From Camarhynchus parvulus (Eukaryota; Chordata; Aves; Passeriformes; Thraupidae): a DNA stretch of 64,000 nt. A model generated the notes under the pieces. That model worked only from the letters and a program-made list of their open reading frames with translations. It did not search any database and was not told the origin of the DNA. A program made the translations under genes and the position numbers. Below are positions 34,008 through 43,947 of the stretch, in pieces. Position 1 is the first letter of the stretch; each line of letters starts with the position of its first letter. The stretch lies in the NCBI RefSeq assembly GCF_901933205.1, contig NC_044590.1:11869501-11933500 (forward strand), given 5' to 3'.

Positions 34008-34332
34008 CAGCTGGAGAAGAGGACACTGAGGTCAGATCTCACCATGGGCTGCAGCACCTCCTGAGGGGCTGATCTCTGCTCTGTGACAGTGACAGGACCC
34101 AGGGAACAGCTGGAGCTGTGTCAGAGGGGTTTAGGCTGGATACCAGGGAAAGGCTCTTCCCCAGAGGGTGCTGGCACTGCCCAGGCTCCCCAGGGAATGG
34201 GCACGGCCCCGAGGCTGCCAGAGCTCCAGGAGCTGCCAGGGATGCCCAGGGTGGAGCTGTAGGGGTGTCAGGTCTGGGCAAGGGTCTGGAGTCAATGATC
34301 CATTCCAACTCAGGACAATCTATGATTCCATG
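34008..34332 (+). mobile_element. CR1 LINE 3' end
   Basis: Begins within the CAGCTGGAGAAGAGGACACT motif, then GGCTCTTCCCCAGAGGGTG, CCAGGCTCCCCAGGGAATGG and a decayed TATGATTCCATG end. Same subfamily as the reversed copy at 4368-4590. Confidence 0.88.
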
Positions 34333-34777
34333 TTTTTACAAATATATTTAAGATTTGACGTGCTTTAGGGATGAAGTATCTGCTGTGCTTCCCTTTATGT
34401 GTTCAGCTTCTGAATTTTCCACTTTAGACACTGAGAGGTTTTCAGTTTGACTCCTGAGTTGGCCCAGGTTTGTGGTGGACCAAAGCCCTGATTCAATAAA
34501 GCATTCAGTCACCCACTGAAATTTAATCCCATGCTCAAGCCCAACTTTATTCAGGAAAGCTTTTAAGCATGAGATAAAATTCCAAGTGTTTTCAATGATT
34601 TGATAAATTTTGAGTGTGGGGCTGGGCTCTGTTGTCCTGCCAAAATGCTCAGCAGAGCTCTCACTGAAGGCAGGGCTGGGATTGGGGTCTCTCTGTGGGA
34701 GTAATTTCTGTGGTGCTGGGTCAGAATGAAGTTCCCAAGGGCTTCTGATGCCTTGCAGTGAGAGAAGAAAGAGTCTG
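34333..34777. other. Non-repetitive stretch
   Basis: Nothing recognised between the CR1 end and the tetranucleotide array. Confidence 0.35.
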
Positions 34778-35103
34778 TCCATCCATCCATCCATGGATCC
34801 ATCCACCATCCATCCATGGATCCATCCATGGATCCATCCAGCATCCGTCATCCATCCATCCATCCATCCATCCATCCATCCATCCATCCATCCATCCATC
34901 CATCCATCCACCATCCATGGATCCATCCATCCACCATCCATCCATCCATCCATCCACCATCCATCGATCCATCCATCCATCCACCATCCATGCATCCATC
35001 CATGCATCCATCCATCCATCCATCCATCCATCCATCCATCCATCCATCCCTTCATCCATCATCCCTTCATCCATCCATCCCTTCATCCATCCATCCATCC
35101 ATC
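34778..35103. repeat. (ATCC)n tetranucleotide array with variant units
   Basis: About 325 bp of ATCC units interrupted by ATGG, ACC, GC and CTTC variants. A near-perfect run covers about 34849-34908. Ser-Ile-His-Pro and Met-Asp-Gly-Trp frames are artefacts of the 4-bp period. Confidence 0.97.
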
Positions 35104-36266
35104 TTGGGACACTCATTGTCATCTGTCTGGGACTCTCACAAGTCTGAGCTCCATGGGACAGGCAGGGAAGAAGAAAAGCAGGTGACAATGGCACTTAGTT
35201 GATTTAACCCATAGCAGCCGAGGAGATTTTGGGTCATCCAGGTGCCCCCTGCCCCATCAGGAACTCTGCAAACTCTTGGATGAACACAGCAGCTTCAGCA
35301 CTGCCTCTGCTTCATGATCCTTCTAATGATTTCAATGACCAGAAGGGAAAGGGTTAAACTCCAAATAATTAGTACAAGAAGATTGTTCATTACTATGTCT
35401 GTGTGTTGTTAAATTTCAGTTCAGCTTTAATGAGACAATTTTTTTTTCATATAAATGTCTTTGTTGTGTCAATTAGTTGATTGACTATCATCTGGTTTCT
35501 GGGTTAGTGAAACCTGATCCGTTGTGAATGATTTTGTTTATCAGGGAAAAAGGACCAGGGGATGGAAAAAAATTCAATTAAATCTTGATGTGTGGAGTGA
35601 CAAGCAGTATTCAATAGGGCTTTTAGTTTAATTGCTTGTATTTCATTAAGAGATGTATTTATCAAGAGAATTCTTCATTTTCAGAAGATTTTGGATGTCT
35701 TCTTGTTCACTTCTGCCTTTTCAGGTACTCTTGTAGTATTCAAAAAACACAGAGGGCTATTTTTTAATTAGAAAACATTATTGTGACAAATCCTGAGCCT
35801 GTTACATCACTGCTGTGTGGTGACAGCCCTTTGATGACACCCACATGCAAATTGCAGGGGACAGAGTGTGCCCCTACATCATCTGACAGATGTCACCAAA
35901 GATCCACCTCTCCCTTTGCTGCTCCACAGCCTGTGGCCACTGTGAAAACAGCTTGTAAATCCCCAAAGTTGGTGTGAGGAGCAAACCATCCAGCTCCAAG
36001 CCCTGGGAATGTTTTGGATGGCCTGCTTGAAATCTTTTAAAGGCTGTCAATCCCTTTGGGAGGAGTGGTTTTCACTCGTGTTGTATTGGGATTGCAGCTC
36101 ATCGCTTGTGGTTGACAAATAAAAATGAAATGAGCTTTGGGAGGGTCTGGCAGGAGCTGTCCAAAGACAGAGTGGTTGTAAGTTCAGGGCTTGTTGAGGG
36201 TCCTTCTTTTGGATCATTATTGTTGGTTATTGCCTGATTGGTTTTATTTGTGTGCTTTTTTTTACA
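35104..36266. other. AT-rich non-repetitive block
   Basis: From 35300 to 35760 the DNA is AT-rich and free of recognised repeats, with several TAATT cores and a PBX-like TGATTGAC at 35478-35485. It could be a conserved non-coding element, on composition only. Confidence 0.3.
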
Positions 36267-36272
36267 CAGGGC

Positions 36273-36658
36273 TGTGACCGTGTTCACAGGGGTCTGAGGT
36301 TGAGGGAAGAGACGAGGATCTGACTCCATGTTTCAGAAGGCTTGATTTATTATTTTATGATATATATTATATTAAAACTATACTAAAAGAATAGAAGAAA
36401 GGATTTCACCAGAAGGCTAGCTCAGGATAGAAAAAGAAGGAATGATAACAAAAGCTTGTGGCTCGGACAGAGAGCCCGAGCCAGCTGGACTGTGATTGGC
36501 CATTAATTAAAAACAACCACATGAGACCAATCATAGATGCACCTGTTGCATTCCACAGCAGCAGATAACCATTGTTTACATTTTGTTCCTGAGGCCTCTC
36601 AGCTTCTCAGGAGGAAAAATCCTAAGGAAATGATTTTTCATAAAACATGTCTGCGACA
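36273..36658 (-). mobile_element. Solo LTR, subfamily K, perfect 6-bp TSD
   Basis: 386 bp, same family and strand as 2574-2956. Perfect CAGGGC repeats flank it at 36267-36272 and 36659-36664. The TGTC start on the minus strand has mutated slightly (TGTCGCAG). Confidence 0.93.
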
Positions 36659-36664
36659 CAGGGC

Positions 36665-37084
36665 ATCCCTGGGTAGGTACAGCCAACCCTGGAGTAACAT
36701 GATGAGAAACTGGTTTATTTCTCTAACTTTCTGTTTGTTTCTAATCTAGCTTTTCTAAACCTGTGAGTAGATGATCCTGCAGCTGGGATTGTTTGGAAGA
36801 TGGCAACAGGATTCCAACAAAGCTTACCAAATGTTAAATAGTTATTTTTCTGGATGTCCAGGTGCCCAGGGCCAGAGAGCCCTGGATGCAGAGTGTGGCG
36901 ATGGGGGCTCAGCTGGAGGGTGGGGGTGCCCCATTAGTGTGGGCATCACTCCAAGGGGGGTTGGGATATCAGAGCTCAGTTTTGGATGTGCATTGGATGA
37001 ATATTCCTTGGGAAAAGGAGTCTCTTTTAGCCTGGCTGTAGGAAAATACCCAGCCAGGTGATCAATTTGTTGGGTGTTCAAGAA
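36665..37084. other. Non-repetitive stretch
   Basis: Nothing recognised. Confidence 0.3.
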
Positions 37085-37183
37085 GTCCTCAGTGCTCTGG
37101 TGGGGGTGACATGGTGAGGATCCATCCCAGCCTGGACTCGATGATCTTGGAAGTGTTTTCCAACCTGAAAGATTCCATGACTC
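37085..37183 (+). mobile_element. Short CR1 3' end
   Basis: CCTGGACTCGATGATCTTGG, TTTTCCAACCTGAAAGATTC and CATGACTCT match the CR1 end of the subfamily seen at 20428, diverged. Confidence 0.7.
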
Positions 37184-37765
37184 TTTATGGAGAACTGGAG
37201 CAGAGGGGCCCCTGTGACACCAAGCCCTGCCCTCTACCTATGCAGGAAACTCCCCTGTGCATCACTGGGGCGGGGTGATCAATCTGCCCCTCAGAACTGA
37301 TTGAATTCCTTGCCCTTGAGAGATTTGCTTTTCAGATATTGAGGCTTGGGAGCAGCGAAGTTCTCTCAATGGATTTGCTCAGTGCCCAGCAGAAATCCTG
37401 GCAGGGCCTCTGGGAGTGTCTGTATAATAAGGAGCTCTAATGAGTGCTGATTACACCCAGCACATGGGTGAGGAAGCTCTTTCCTGAAACCCATCCGTGT
37501 AGTTCAGCATTTTCTGTCTTGCCTGTGCTCTGTGCTCCTGTTTGCTTGGGAATTACAGCCAGGACAGAAATAAAGTCATTATTTCTCCTATCCTGTGGTG
37601 AGAATTCACATTCAAAGAGTCCAGGTAAGATGTTGGGAGGCAGCTCATGAAGCAACTGGCAATGAAATCCTCCCTAAACATTTTGTGTGTGATATTACAC
37701 CAGCATCATGGGAGGAACTGCGAAGCTGAGACTTTTACAGGAGCAAACTCTCGGGTTTCTGAGGT
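37184..37765. other. Non-repetitive stretch
   Basis: No gene or repeat supported. Confidence 0.3.
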
Positions 37766-38199
37766 TGAGATGACCCCCGAGGTATTAGAAAGTCTCTTTT
37801 TTCCCAGCCTCTGACCAAAGAAGAAGTCAAGATTCGTTGGTTCTGCTTTTCAAGGTTGTTTATTGTCTTTTATCTGTTCCATTCTTTCTCTGAGCTGCTG
37901 AGATCTGTCCAGCAGGTTGGGTTGTGGCTCAGTCCCTGCCCTTGGGGTGATGTTGGCTTTTTATACTAAGAACTATGTGTACTTTATTTACAATAATTTT
38001 CCAATACCTATCACCTATGTTAGACAGTCTGTCTCTACTCTAAACCAATCCAGAAGTGTCACCATCACAGCAGAAGATGGAGGACAAGAAGAAGGAGAAG
38101 GAGGACAGGACACACCCAGATTCCTCCATCTTGCCTCTTGAACCCCCATTCTGAAACCCCAAAATTCGACTTTTTCACCCTGTGATAAATTCACTATCA
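37766..38199 (-). mobile_element. Solo LTR (ERVL-like)
   Basis: The minus strand shows CAGGGTGAAAAAGTCGAATT, a short TCCTTCTCCTTCTTCTTG stretch, GATTGGTTTAGAGTAGAG, TTCTTAGTATAAAAAGCC (TATA-like) and ACAATAAACAACC. It is the compact sister of 5544-6480. The ends are approximate and no TSD was found. Confidence 0.8.
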
Positions 38200-38567
38200 T
38201 TCTACTCAAGCCCTTGCAGATTGTAAATCCTCACACAAAGTTGGTAATTGTTTCCATGGACTGAAATCAAAGGCACAGGTGTCTTTGACTCTGTGCCAAG
38301 GTCTCTGAGCCCCTGCCAGGGTCTGAGTCCTCCAGGGCAGCCAGAGGAATGTCCTGGGTCCTGACACAAACCATGCAGAGATCCTCCAGGCTGTTCCCTC
38401 TGGGGGTGAACTATCACTGTACAAATGGACAGACTCAAGATTATGGCTCTTTTTTACCCAAACCTACTGAAGGAGGATAAAAAAAGTAAAAAGAAAAGGG
38501 TGAAAAGAAAGGAGAAATACCAAACCAGCCTTTCCAAGAAGGTTTCATTGCAGAAGCAGCAGCAGAA
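38200..38567. other. Non-repetitive stretch
   Basis: Nothing recognised apart from a short A/G-rich run at 38470-38520. Confidence 0.3.
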
Positions 38568-38765
38568 GGTGAAGGGTGGGCAGGCCCTGGCACAGGGTGC
38601 CCAGAGCAGCTGGGCTGCCCCTGGATCCCTGGCAGTGCCCAAGGCCAGGCTGGAAGGGCTTGGAGCACCCTGGGGTGGTGGAAGGTGTCCCTGCCATGGC
38701 AGGGGTGGAATGGGATGGGCTTTAAGGTTCCTCCAACCCAACCCATTCTGTGACTCTCAGATTCC
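38568..38765 (+). mobile_element. CR1 LINE 3' end
   Basis: GGGCAGGCCCTGGCACAGGG through GTGTCCCTGCCATGGCAGGG to CCAACCCATTCTGTGACTCT. Short 5'-truncated copy. Confidence 0.92.
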
Positions 38766-39264
38766 TCTCCTGCAGAGCCCATGAGCTGTTCCTGGCAGTG
38801 AGCCCGTGCAGAGGACTGCCAGGAGATGCTGCAGGAAGCCAGCTCAGCGTGCCCAGCTGCTCCAGCCCTCAGCCACCAGCGTTTTGTTCTCATCCCTGAG
38901 CAGCTGTGCAAGTTGTGCCTATCAGTAAATCTCCCTCCCCCCAACAGCAGCGTGTTCCCTCTGATAAGGGCGCTGTGTAATGGCAATTATGTTTTCATTT
39001 GTTGTGAGAAAACTTAATGCTCAGAGTGGCAGAAATGTTATTCATCCCCTGTTAATTATGAGCTACTTACTGCAGGGAATCATGCAAAAACAAAAAAGTG
39101 TAATCAAATGCAATAAAGGGAAGCAGCTTGTGCTCTTGCCTTCATGCTGGCTGGAATTAGTGCCTGCCACCAATTATCACCAATAATGCAGCATGGCCCC
39201 GTGGGTGACCTTGCCTGGGGCTCTGCAGCACTGCTGGGGACACGGGGGTCAGGGCAGAGGGGTG
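38766..39264. other. Non-repetitive stretch
   Basis: No gene or repeat recognised up to the duplicated block that starts near 39245. Confidence 0.3.
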
Positions 39265-39270
39265 GGCAGG

Positions 39271-39564
39271 TGTCACCCTGGTTTTTTAAGATTTTCTAGG
39301 CCTTCTGATATTGACATTTTTGTGGTGAACTTTCTCAGACACTTTCTGTAAATAACTGATTGTTTTGTCCTCTTTTATGGAGGAGGAGAAAGTTGATGGA
39401 CTGTTGGTTTGACCAGTGTCATTGGAGAGGTGGCACCATCACCCTCCAATCTACTGTCACTTTTGGAAAACTATAAATGTTGGAGTCAGGAAAATAAACT
39501 TTCTCTTTCTTCCTTCACCTTGAGAAGGTAGTGTGCTTGTGTTCTTTCGTGTCGTATAGTGACA
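39271..39564 (+). mobile_element. Short solo LTR, 5- or 6-bp TSD
   Basis: 294 bp, from TGTCACCCTGGTTTTTTAAG to CGTATAGTGACA. CTATAAATG (39471) and AATAAA (39493) are well placed as TATA box and poly(A) signal. GCAGG flanks both sides (39266-39270 and 39566-39570); over 6 bp the copies are GGCAGG and AGCAGG. It interrupts a locally duplicated unit. Confidence 0.88.
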
Positions 39565-39580
39565 AGCAGGTCCTTGGGAC

Positions 39581-39844
39581 ACAGCTAGACGTAAGAGTAA
39601 TGTAATGATACTACAAATGGAGAGGATTTAAGATAAAAGAAGACTTTCACAGTGAACTAGTTTAGATTGTGGAATAGCTGCTGAAAAGAAGTGGTGGAAA
39701 TCTCCATACTTTTGATTTTTTTTAGAAGATAGCCTGATATAAAATATCTAGGAAGCATTAGCTACGCTGTAGTCATTGTACATAGTTGTTCAGGTAATAG
39801 ACTAAGGAATGGGTGGATGACCCTTTAAGTCTTTCTGTACTCTG
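39581..39844. mobile_element. Unclassified 264-bp insertion
   Basis: In the sister unit at 40269-40290, TCCTTGGGAC is followed almost directly by GGATCCTAAGGG. Here 264 AT-rich bases separate the same two anchors. It starts ACAGCTAGACGTAAGAG and ends TTTCTGTACTCTG. No TSD or clear terminal repeats were found, so the element type is unknown. Confidence 0.5.
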
Positions 39845-39895
39845 GGATCCTTAGGGCAGCAAACCCATGGGACTGGCTTGGGTGGTCTCTGCCTG
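39845..39895. repeat. Local duplicate unit 1
   Basis: GGATCCTTAGGGCAGCAAAC to GTGGTCTCTGCCTG, matching 40281-40331 with few changes. Homology continues leftward, with interruptions, to GGGGGTCAGGGC near 39244. Confidence 0.85.
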
Positions 39896-39897
39896 TA

Positions 39898-40240
39898 TTT
39901 AATTTCCCTGGACACAGGTTAGTTGGTGGCTTCTCATCCTGCTGAGCTGCCTGAGCTCTCCTTGTCTCTCTGGTGACCCAGGGAATGTCTCCATTGCAAT
40001 GCTGAGTTTCACCAGAAGTCAATGAGACACAAAAGCTGCCTTGGGAGGAGTGAGAATGAAACGTTTGTTTGCACAAAACCATTTATTTGAGATGGCAGGA
40101 GGCAGAGTAGTGAAGAGGCAGGGCTGGGATGCTCCTTGCCTGAGGGAGCTGTGGGGGGACAGTGCACAGCCTGCCCCTGCAGCCACAGCATCACCTGCAC
40201 CAGCCTGGGGAACAGCTCCCATGGGCATCAATCTGCCCTG
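39898..40240. repeat. 343-bp duplication, copy a
   Basis: Identical in length to 41002-41344, with three substitutions counted by eye (near 39933, 40021 and 40061). It lies between duplicate units 1 and 2. Both copies carry the same minus-strand open frame, but nothing in it suggests a gene. Confidence 0.93.
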
Positions 40241-40280
40241 GGGGTGTCAGGGCCGAGGGGAGGGCAGATCCTTGGGACCA

Positions 40281-40331
40281 GGATCCTAAGGGCAGCAAAC
40301 CCATGGGAGTGGCCTGGGTGGTCTCTGCCTG
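40281..40331. repeat. Local duplicate unit 2
   Basis: Partner of 39845-39895 in uninterrupted form; homology to unit 1 begins near 40241. Confidence 0.85.
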
Positions 40332-41001
40332 GCCCAGGCTGAGCTCTGGGGGAGCTGCAGGAGCATCCCAGCAGAGCCCAGTTCACCAAGGAGCTCCAGC
40401 CTTTCCACATGGTTGTGTTCCCCCCTCCAGGCTGTGGGGAGCACCAGGAAGGGCTGGGGGAACGCTGGGGCTGTGGCAGGAGCAGCTCCAGAGGCAGCCA
40501 GGGGTTGGGGGGGTCTGTGCTCCCAGCTGCTCAGCACCCCTTGTTTGCACCCAGACAGCCCTGGCCCCACTCCCAGAGTGGGAACACGGCTGTGTTTCAT
40601 GTTGTGCTGCTTTGGGATGGCCTGGGACAGGGAAAATGCTGCTCTTGGACAGGGGTGGGTCCACAGCCAGAGAGAGCCAGGGGAGGTTTCAGTGCTGACA
40701 GTGAGAAGGTGCATGGGAGATGGGTCAGGCTCTCCCCAAAGGCACACCCTGGGAGAAGGAGAGGCACCAGGGAAGTTCTGCTTGCTTATAAAACTAATGA
40801 TGTCACCATGATGGTAAAACATTGAAGCTGAGGTCAGAGAAACTCTGGGGTTTCTGTTTGTAGAGATGTTTGGGGCTCCAGTGAGGAAGGTCCTGAAGAA
40901 CTTGCTGCATCCGGACCTACTCGAGAGTATGGGCTGGACTAGAGGCTTTCAGAGCAGACTTTAGATCCATGCAGTTTGTTCTTGGAAGGCTTTAGGATGG
41001 T
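40332..41001. other. Non-repetitive stretch
   Basis: GC-rich spacer between the two 343-bp copies. Overlapping frames on both strands, none recognised. Confidence 0.35.
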
Positions 41002-41344
41002 TTTAATTTCCCTGGACACAGGTTAGTTGGTGGCTCCTCATCCTGCTGAGCTGCCTGAGCTCTCCTTGTCTCTCTGGTGACCCAGGGAATGTCTCCATTG
41101 CAATGCTGAGTTTCACCAGAAGTCAACGAGACACAAAAGCTGCCTTGGGAGGAGTGAGAATGAAACATTTGTTTGCACAAAACCATTTATTTGAGATGGC
41201 AGGAGGCAGAGTAGTGAAGAGGCAGGGCTGGGATGCTCCTTGCCTGAGGGAGCTGTGGGGGGACAGTGCACAGCCTGCCCCTGCAGCCACAGCATCACCT
41301 GCACCAGCCTGGGGAACAGCTCCCATGGGCATCAATCTGCCCTG
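41002..41344. repeat. 343-bp duplication, copy b
   Basis: Partner of 39898-40240 in the same orientation, offset by 1104 bp. Confidence 0.93.
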
Positions 41345-42411
41345 AGAAAAGGAAATAACCAGGGTGGGACGTGCACAGCAGCTCAGCCACTGATGAGGAT
41401 TGTCACTAATGCATTTCTGAGCATTGTGAGCTCTGCAGCCTGACATAATGTAGGAAGCACTTTAATTCCCAAAGAAAGGGATTTTTTCCCCCTTTCCCTA
41501 GAAAGTAACAAATAGCAACTGTAACTTCTTCGAGGCAAATTTCACTGCAGATCTGTGCCATACCTACTGAGAAACTTCCTTCAGAGTGCATCCATTAAGG
41601 ATATAACAGGAGGAATGTTACCTGTGTTTGCATCCCCTGTAAGTGCCTCTGCACTGAGACTTTACTTTTCACCTGAAATCTCTGCCTGGTGTCACCACAA
41701 GACTTGGATTTTGTGGGGTTCAGTGCTATCCCTTTGCCTTTATCACACAAATATTCTGGTTGAATTCCTCAGACCAGAGAAGGGGCTCACCCAAACCACC
41801 ACCAATACATTCAAGCCTTAAAATGGACAAAGATGCAAATATTATTCAGTATTTGAATAACAAATCAATTCTTGATTACTTGGATCTTTCTAGGAATGAC
41901 CAGGAACAAAAAAAAAAAAAAAAAAAAGGGGAAAAAAAGTGAGATTCATCTCAGCCCTCAGCTGTGAATTTTCTGCTCAGCTCTGCTGCTGATACTGAGA
42001 GAGCAGATGCTTCTTACTCTGCAGAAACACAGTGTGTGAAACAGTATTTTAACAGCTTTATCTGATATTTTCTATCTCACTGTCAAACATAGCAATGATT
42101 CCAGTTCTATTTGGGTAAGTAATCTGAAAAGAAGGCAGCAATAATCTCTCAGGAGAGCCAGGCACGGGACTAATTACTCCAGCTAGAGATTTGTAAAGAC
42201 ACATTTTCAGTGCTGGGATTTTATCATTCCACAGGGTAATTAAAAGACAGCCCTGTCAAAAGAAGTTTTTCAATCTTAAATATTCTTTTTCCTCCATGAA
42301 GAATAACCCTTTCCAGGCTCAGCACTGGCATGGCTTCATTTCCCAGGGGTGAGTGAGGGGTACCCTGGTCCCTGCCAGCTCAGTGTCACTCTTGGTGGCT
42401 CTTTCTGTGTC
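41345..42411. other. Non-repetitive stretch with an A tract
   Basis: A run of 20 A residues at 41908-41927 follows AT-rich single-copy DNA. The part at 42000-42260 is AT-rich and unbroken by repeats. No coding exon recognised. Confidence 0.35.
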
Positions 42412-42530
42412 ACAGCATCACAGAATGGCTTGGGGCAGAGGAGACCTTAAAGATCATCTCATTCCATCCCCTTCCAATGGTCCAGGTTGCTCTAAGTCCT
42501 GTCCAACCTGGCCTTGGACATGGAATGTTG
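42412..42530 (-). mobile_element. CR1 LINE 3' end
   Basis: CAGCATCACAGAATGGCTTG, TTAAAGATCATCTCATTCC and GTCCAACCTGGCCTTGGACA in reverse orientation. Confidence 0.85.
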
Positions 42531-42649
42531 GGAAGGAGGGGACACTTGCTCAGATTGTCAAAAGTTGGAGCTGTGCATCAGTGACCAGCCAGAGGAAGAA
42601 TCCCTGCTTGGAATTTGTTTCTTCAGTTAAACACTTGCTGAGATCAGAA

Positions 42650-42795
42650 CAATTCCAACTGAAAGAGGGGAAATTTAATTAGATCTGCAGAAGGAATTGT
42701 TCCCTGTGAGAGTGGGGAGGCCCAGGCACAGGGTGCCCAGAGAAGCTGCGGATCCCTGGAAGTGCCCAAGGCCAGGATGGATGGGGCTGGCTCAG
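42650..42795 (+). mobile_element. CR1 fragment lacking its 3' terminus
   Basis: AGGGGAAATTTAATTAGATC, TTGTTCCCTGTGAGAGTGGG and CAGGCACAGGGTGCCCAGAG are CR1. Homology stops after AAGGCCAGGATGGATGGGGC, about 90 bp short of the usual end, so the copy is broken. Confidence 0.82.
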
Positions 42796-43671
42796 TGGAA
42801 ACAGCAGTGAACAAAGCAGGGGTACAAAATGGGCACAAAATGGGTACAAAACAGAGTTACAAAACAGACTTACTAAAGCTGACTGGCTGCCATAGGGATT
42901 TTAGACCCATCCTGGCAGATACTTGGAGGCACAAGTGACATTCAGGGCAAACCCTTTGGTGTCTTGGGGTACCCCCTGCTCAAAGAGTTGGAGTTTTTAA
43001 CACCCACAGCCTCCTCCAAGGCTGGTGCTGGCTTTTCCAAAAGCTGTCCCTGAGCCATTGACTCTTCTGGACAGCTTGGATGATTTGAAAATCCAAGTGT
43101 GGCATTGGCTGCAGGTTCCCCTGGCTGGCACAGCACAGTGGGACAATGACATGGAATGGTCCATGCAGGTGAAAGCCCAAGGAGCACATCTGCACTGCCT
43201 CATCCATGGGATTCAGGCCGGCTGGAGACCTCTGTCTCCTGCCTGTTGTCCCATGCAGCCCCTTTCTGCATCTTCCTCCTCAAATCTCCCTGGGTTTTTT
43301 TTGTTTTTGTTTTTTTAGTCAAAAAAAGGATTTGGAAGTTAAGGAGTTAATTCCTAGAGAAACAAAAATCTTCAGAGCTGATTTTAGCGTCCTTGGGTAG
43401 AAAAGGAAACCAGTGGCCAAAGTCTGAGAGCAAAGCACTGCACCTGCACCTTGCCAGCTTTTTTTTCTCCTCTCTGCTTGTGCCTTTTGATGCAGGTGGG
43501 CAGCAGGGGTATGGCAGCCCAGTGACGCTGATGTGAGACGTGTAATGAGAAGGAATTGGTGTAAAATGCAATGTATCACCAAATCAGCATCACCCGACTG
43601 CTTGTTCCTTGGCATCCTGCCCATTTCCCTCTTGAGCCAGGCATTGTTTAATTGCCTAATGGTTATACTGA
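42796..43671. other. Non-repetitive stretch
   Basis: Three near-identical ACAAAATGGG pieces sit at about 42822-42850. A T/G tract lies at 43294-43318. Otherwise nothing recognised. Confidence 0.35.
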
Positions 43672-43682
43672 ATTTATTTATT
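43672..43682 (-). terminator. Candidate poly(A) signal (AATAAATAAA)
   Basis: On the minus strand TAAAAATAAATAAATTC follows the stop of the reading frame at 43684 by only a few bases. AATAAA is the main vertebrate signal, but in AT-rich DNA it is common by chance. Confidence 0.25.
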
Positions 43683-43683
43683 T

Positions 43684-43947
43684 TTAACTTGCCCTGAGCA
43701 TGGAAAAATGGAAATTCAGCATTAGGAGATCACTTAGCAAAGCAGTCCTTTTCAGAGAGACTGACTCCTCATGGTTTTCTTCCCTGAGGAAGGAATCTGT
43801 GAAGATTTCAGGCTCCAGCTGTGCCAAATCCTGGCAGATGGCAGCTAAAGCCCTGTGGCAAGACTGGTAGATCTGGTGTGCATCACCCAGCTTGATTTTC
43901 CCTCCCAGCAGCAGCAGCCTTTGCTCAGGATCCTGTCTTCCCTGCAT
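43684..43947 (-). CDS. Candidate coding segment, unknown protein
   Basis: Minus-strand frame of 87 codons ending in TAA. The predicted peptide has a helical look: an acidic and leucine-rich run around KLGDAHQIYQSCHRALAAIC is followed by a stretch rich in L, E and D and a hydrophobic end. Codons used are typical of vertebrate genes (many CTG, CAG, ATC, GAG and AGG). A TGA lies two codons before the first ATG. If this is a spliced exon, the acceptor would be a CAG at 43942-43944 or at 43936-43938, both with a poor pyrimidine tract. The protein is not recognised. It may be a decayed exon, a retroposed fragment or chance. Confidence 0.2.
   Translation of the reverse strand: MQGRQDPEQRLLLLGGKIKLGDAHQIYQSCHRALAAICQDLAQLEPEIFTDSFLREENHEESVSLKRTALLSDLLMLNFHFSMLRAS

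Noticed and set aside
34348..35202. Frames with Trp-Met-Asp-Gly or His-Pro-Ser-Ile repeats
   Set aside because: Translation of the ATCC array in all frames, on both strands.
37755..38204. Search for a TSD at the LTR 37766-38199
   Set aside because: No matching 4-6 bp pair found at plausible ends, so the limits stay approximate.
39825..41186. Matching minus-strand frames in the two 343-bp copies
   Set aside because: Similarity follows from recent DNA duplication. The changes give no sign of selection on protein.
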